In this document: positions 63,481 to 64,000 of the stretch, in pieces
Layout of the letters: each line of letters begins with the position of its first letter
How positions within the stretch are numbered: position 1 is the stretch's first letter
Source: UBA2421 sp002343075
GTDB taxonomy: Bacteria > Planctomycetota > Phycisphaerae > Tepidisphaerales > Tepidisphaeraceae
Direction: 5' to 3'
Length of the DNA stretch: 64,000 bases
Assembly (NCBI GenBank): GCA_937982565.1
Contig: CALJLN010000038.1
Coordinates: 62,001 to 126,000, forward strand
Program-made: the position numbers and the translations under genes
Notes under the pieces: model-generated
Databases searched by the model: none
What the model was told of the DNA's origin: nothing
Seen by the model: the letters and a program-made list of their open reading frames with translations, nothing else

Positions 63481-64000
63481 ATGAGCAGCATCTCAACCAA
63501 CCTCGGCGATCCCAATGACGGCCACGGCCACGGCCATGGCGGCCACGCCCATAGCCATAACCCGTTTCTGGCGCATCACTTCGACACACCTGAGCAGCAG
63601 TTCACCACTGGCAAACTGGGCATGTGGGTGTTCCTTGGAACAGAACTGCTGATGTTCGGCGGGCTGTTTTGTGCCTATGCGGTGTACCGTCACAACCACC
63701 CCGAAGTGTTCATGTACGCGCACACCTACCTCGATAAATGGTGGGGAGCAGTCAATACTGTCGTGCTTCTCGTGAGCAGCTTCACAATGGCTTGGGGCGT
63801 GCGCGCGGCACAGCTTGGCCAGAAAGGACTGCTCTGCGTCCTGCTGGTGCTCACCCTCCTCGGCGGGGCTGGGTTTATGGTCATTAAAGGAATCGAATAT
63901 AAGGCAAAATGGGAGCACCACCTTTTTCCCGGCAGACTAAATGTCTACAACAAGGATTATGCTGGCCCCGAGAAGCCCGGCGAAGCGCATGACACCCACG
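63481..64000 (+). CDS. coxC: Cytochrome c oxidase subunit III, 3' end beyond window
   Basis: ATG at 63481; frame open for 173 codons to the right edge without stop. The N-terminus is His-rich (GHGHGHGGHAHSHN, about 14-27). Then membrane segments (GKLGMWVFLGTELLMFGGLF and VNTVVLLVSSFTMAWG), IKGIEYKAKWEHHLFPG. Matches subunit III of haem-copper oxidases (PF00510). Continues the operon. Confidence 0.93.
   Translation, partial: MSSISTNLGDPNDGHGHGHGGHAHSHNPFLAHHFDTPEQQFTTGKLGMWVFLGTELLMFGGLFCAYAVYRHNHPEVFMYAHTYLDKWWGAVNTVVLLVSSFTMAWGVRAAQLGQKGLLCVLLVLTLLGGAGFMVIKGIEYKAKWEHHLFPGRLNVYNKDYAGPEKPGEAHDTH

Noticed and set aside
1..64000. tRNA, rRNA, CRISPR or IS elements
   Set aside because: No tRNA T-loop arm in a cloverleaf context, no direct-repeat array, and no transposase-like frame was recognised by reading.

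Overview
The window is most likely chromosomal DNA from a planctomycete, probably of the Phycisphaerae type. Several signs point there: an N-terminal EPRRLLS motif on an RTX protein, a PEP-CTERM protein with a dockerin-like segment, a DUF1559-like prepilin, an ECF sigma factor next to a small protein of unknown family, weak or variable Shine-Dalgarno sites, and an alternative complex III (ACIII)/caa3 respiratory block. No rRNA, tRNA, CRISPR array, insertion sequence or prophage was recognised. The class-level assignment is inference.

Layout. 1-5 kb: 5' part of rlmN, an ECF sigma factor, HU, a lipoprotein, cysE and a phosphohexomutase. 6-13 kb: a minus-strand surface-polysaccharide group (two GT-C type membrane glycosyltransferases, a sugar-nucleotide epimerase) plus an aconitase-family leuC-like gene heading a three-gene operon. 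13-24 kb: rhomboid protease, phosphoesterase, an ABC exporter pair, phosphotransferase, PDZ protein, fasciclin protein, folE, another GT-C protein and a TPR/YggX fusion. 24-39 kb: a TPR protein, a GH63-like glucosidase, DUF547, a large FAD/NAD(P) oxidoreductase fused to a membrane polyferredoxin, an RTX protein, queE, a B12-binding radical SAM protein and a CBM20-esterase. 39.4-43.6 kb: a compact type II fatty-acid/polyketide-like cluster. 43.7-50.4 kb: prepilin-like and PEP-CTERM proteins, efp, adk and acs. 50.8-64 kb: an ACIII/caa3 oxidase operon running off the right edge.

The two most coherent systems are the following. (1) The cluster at 39430-43591 encodes dehydratase, ACP, dehydratase, ketosynthase and ketosynthase. 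One member of each enzyme pair keeps its catalytic residues. The second dehydratase has lost the canonical His, and the first ketosynthase has lost the nucleophilic Cys and one His. This looks like a KS/chain-length-factor pair plus a DH/DH heteromer around an enlarged ACP, as in aryl-polyene pathways, and its product is unknown. (2) The respiratory operon encodes a pentahaem cytochrome, a molybdopterin-like/FeS protein, two NrfD-like quinol subunits, DUF3341, a monohaem cytochrome, an SCO copper chaperone and a caa3 oxidase. It would move electrons from quinol to oxygen without a bc1 complex.

Other oddities are an EF-P whose modifiable loop Lys is Asn, His-rich tails on several respiratory subunits, a leuC-like gene without leuD, and an inverted repeat pair of a family scattered in related genomes flanking the efp/adk terminator.
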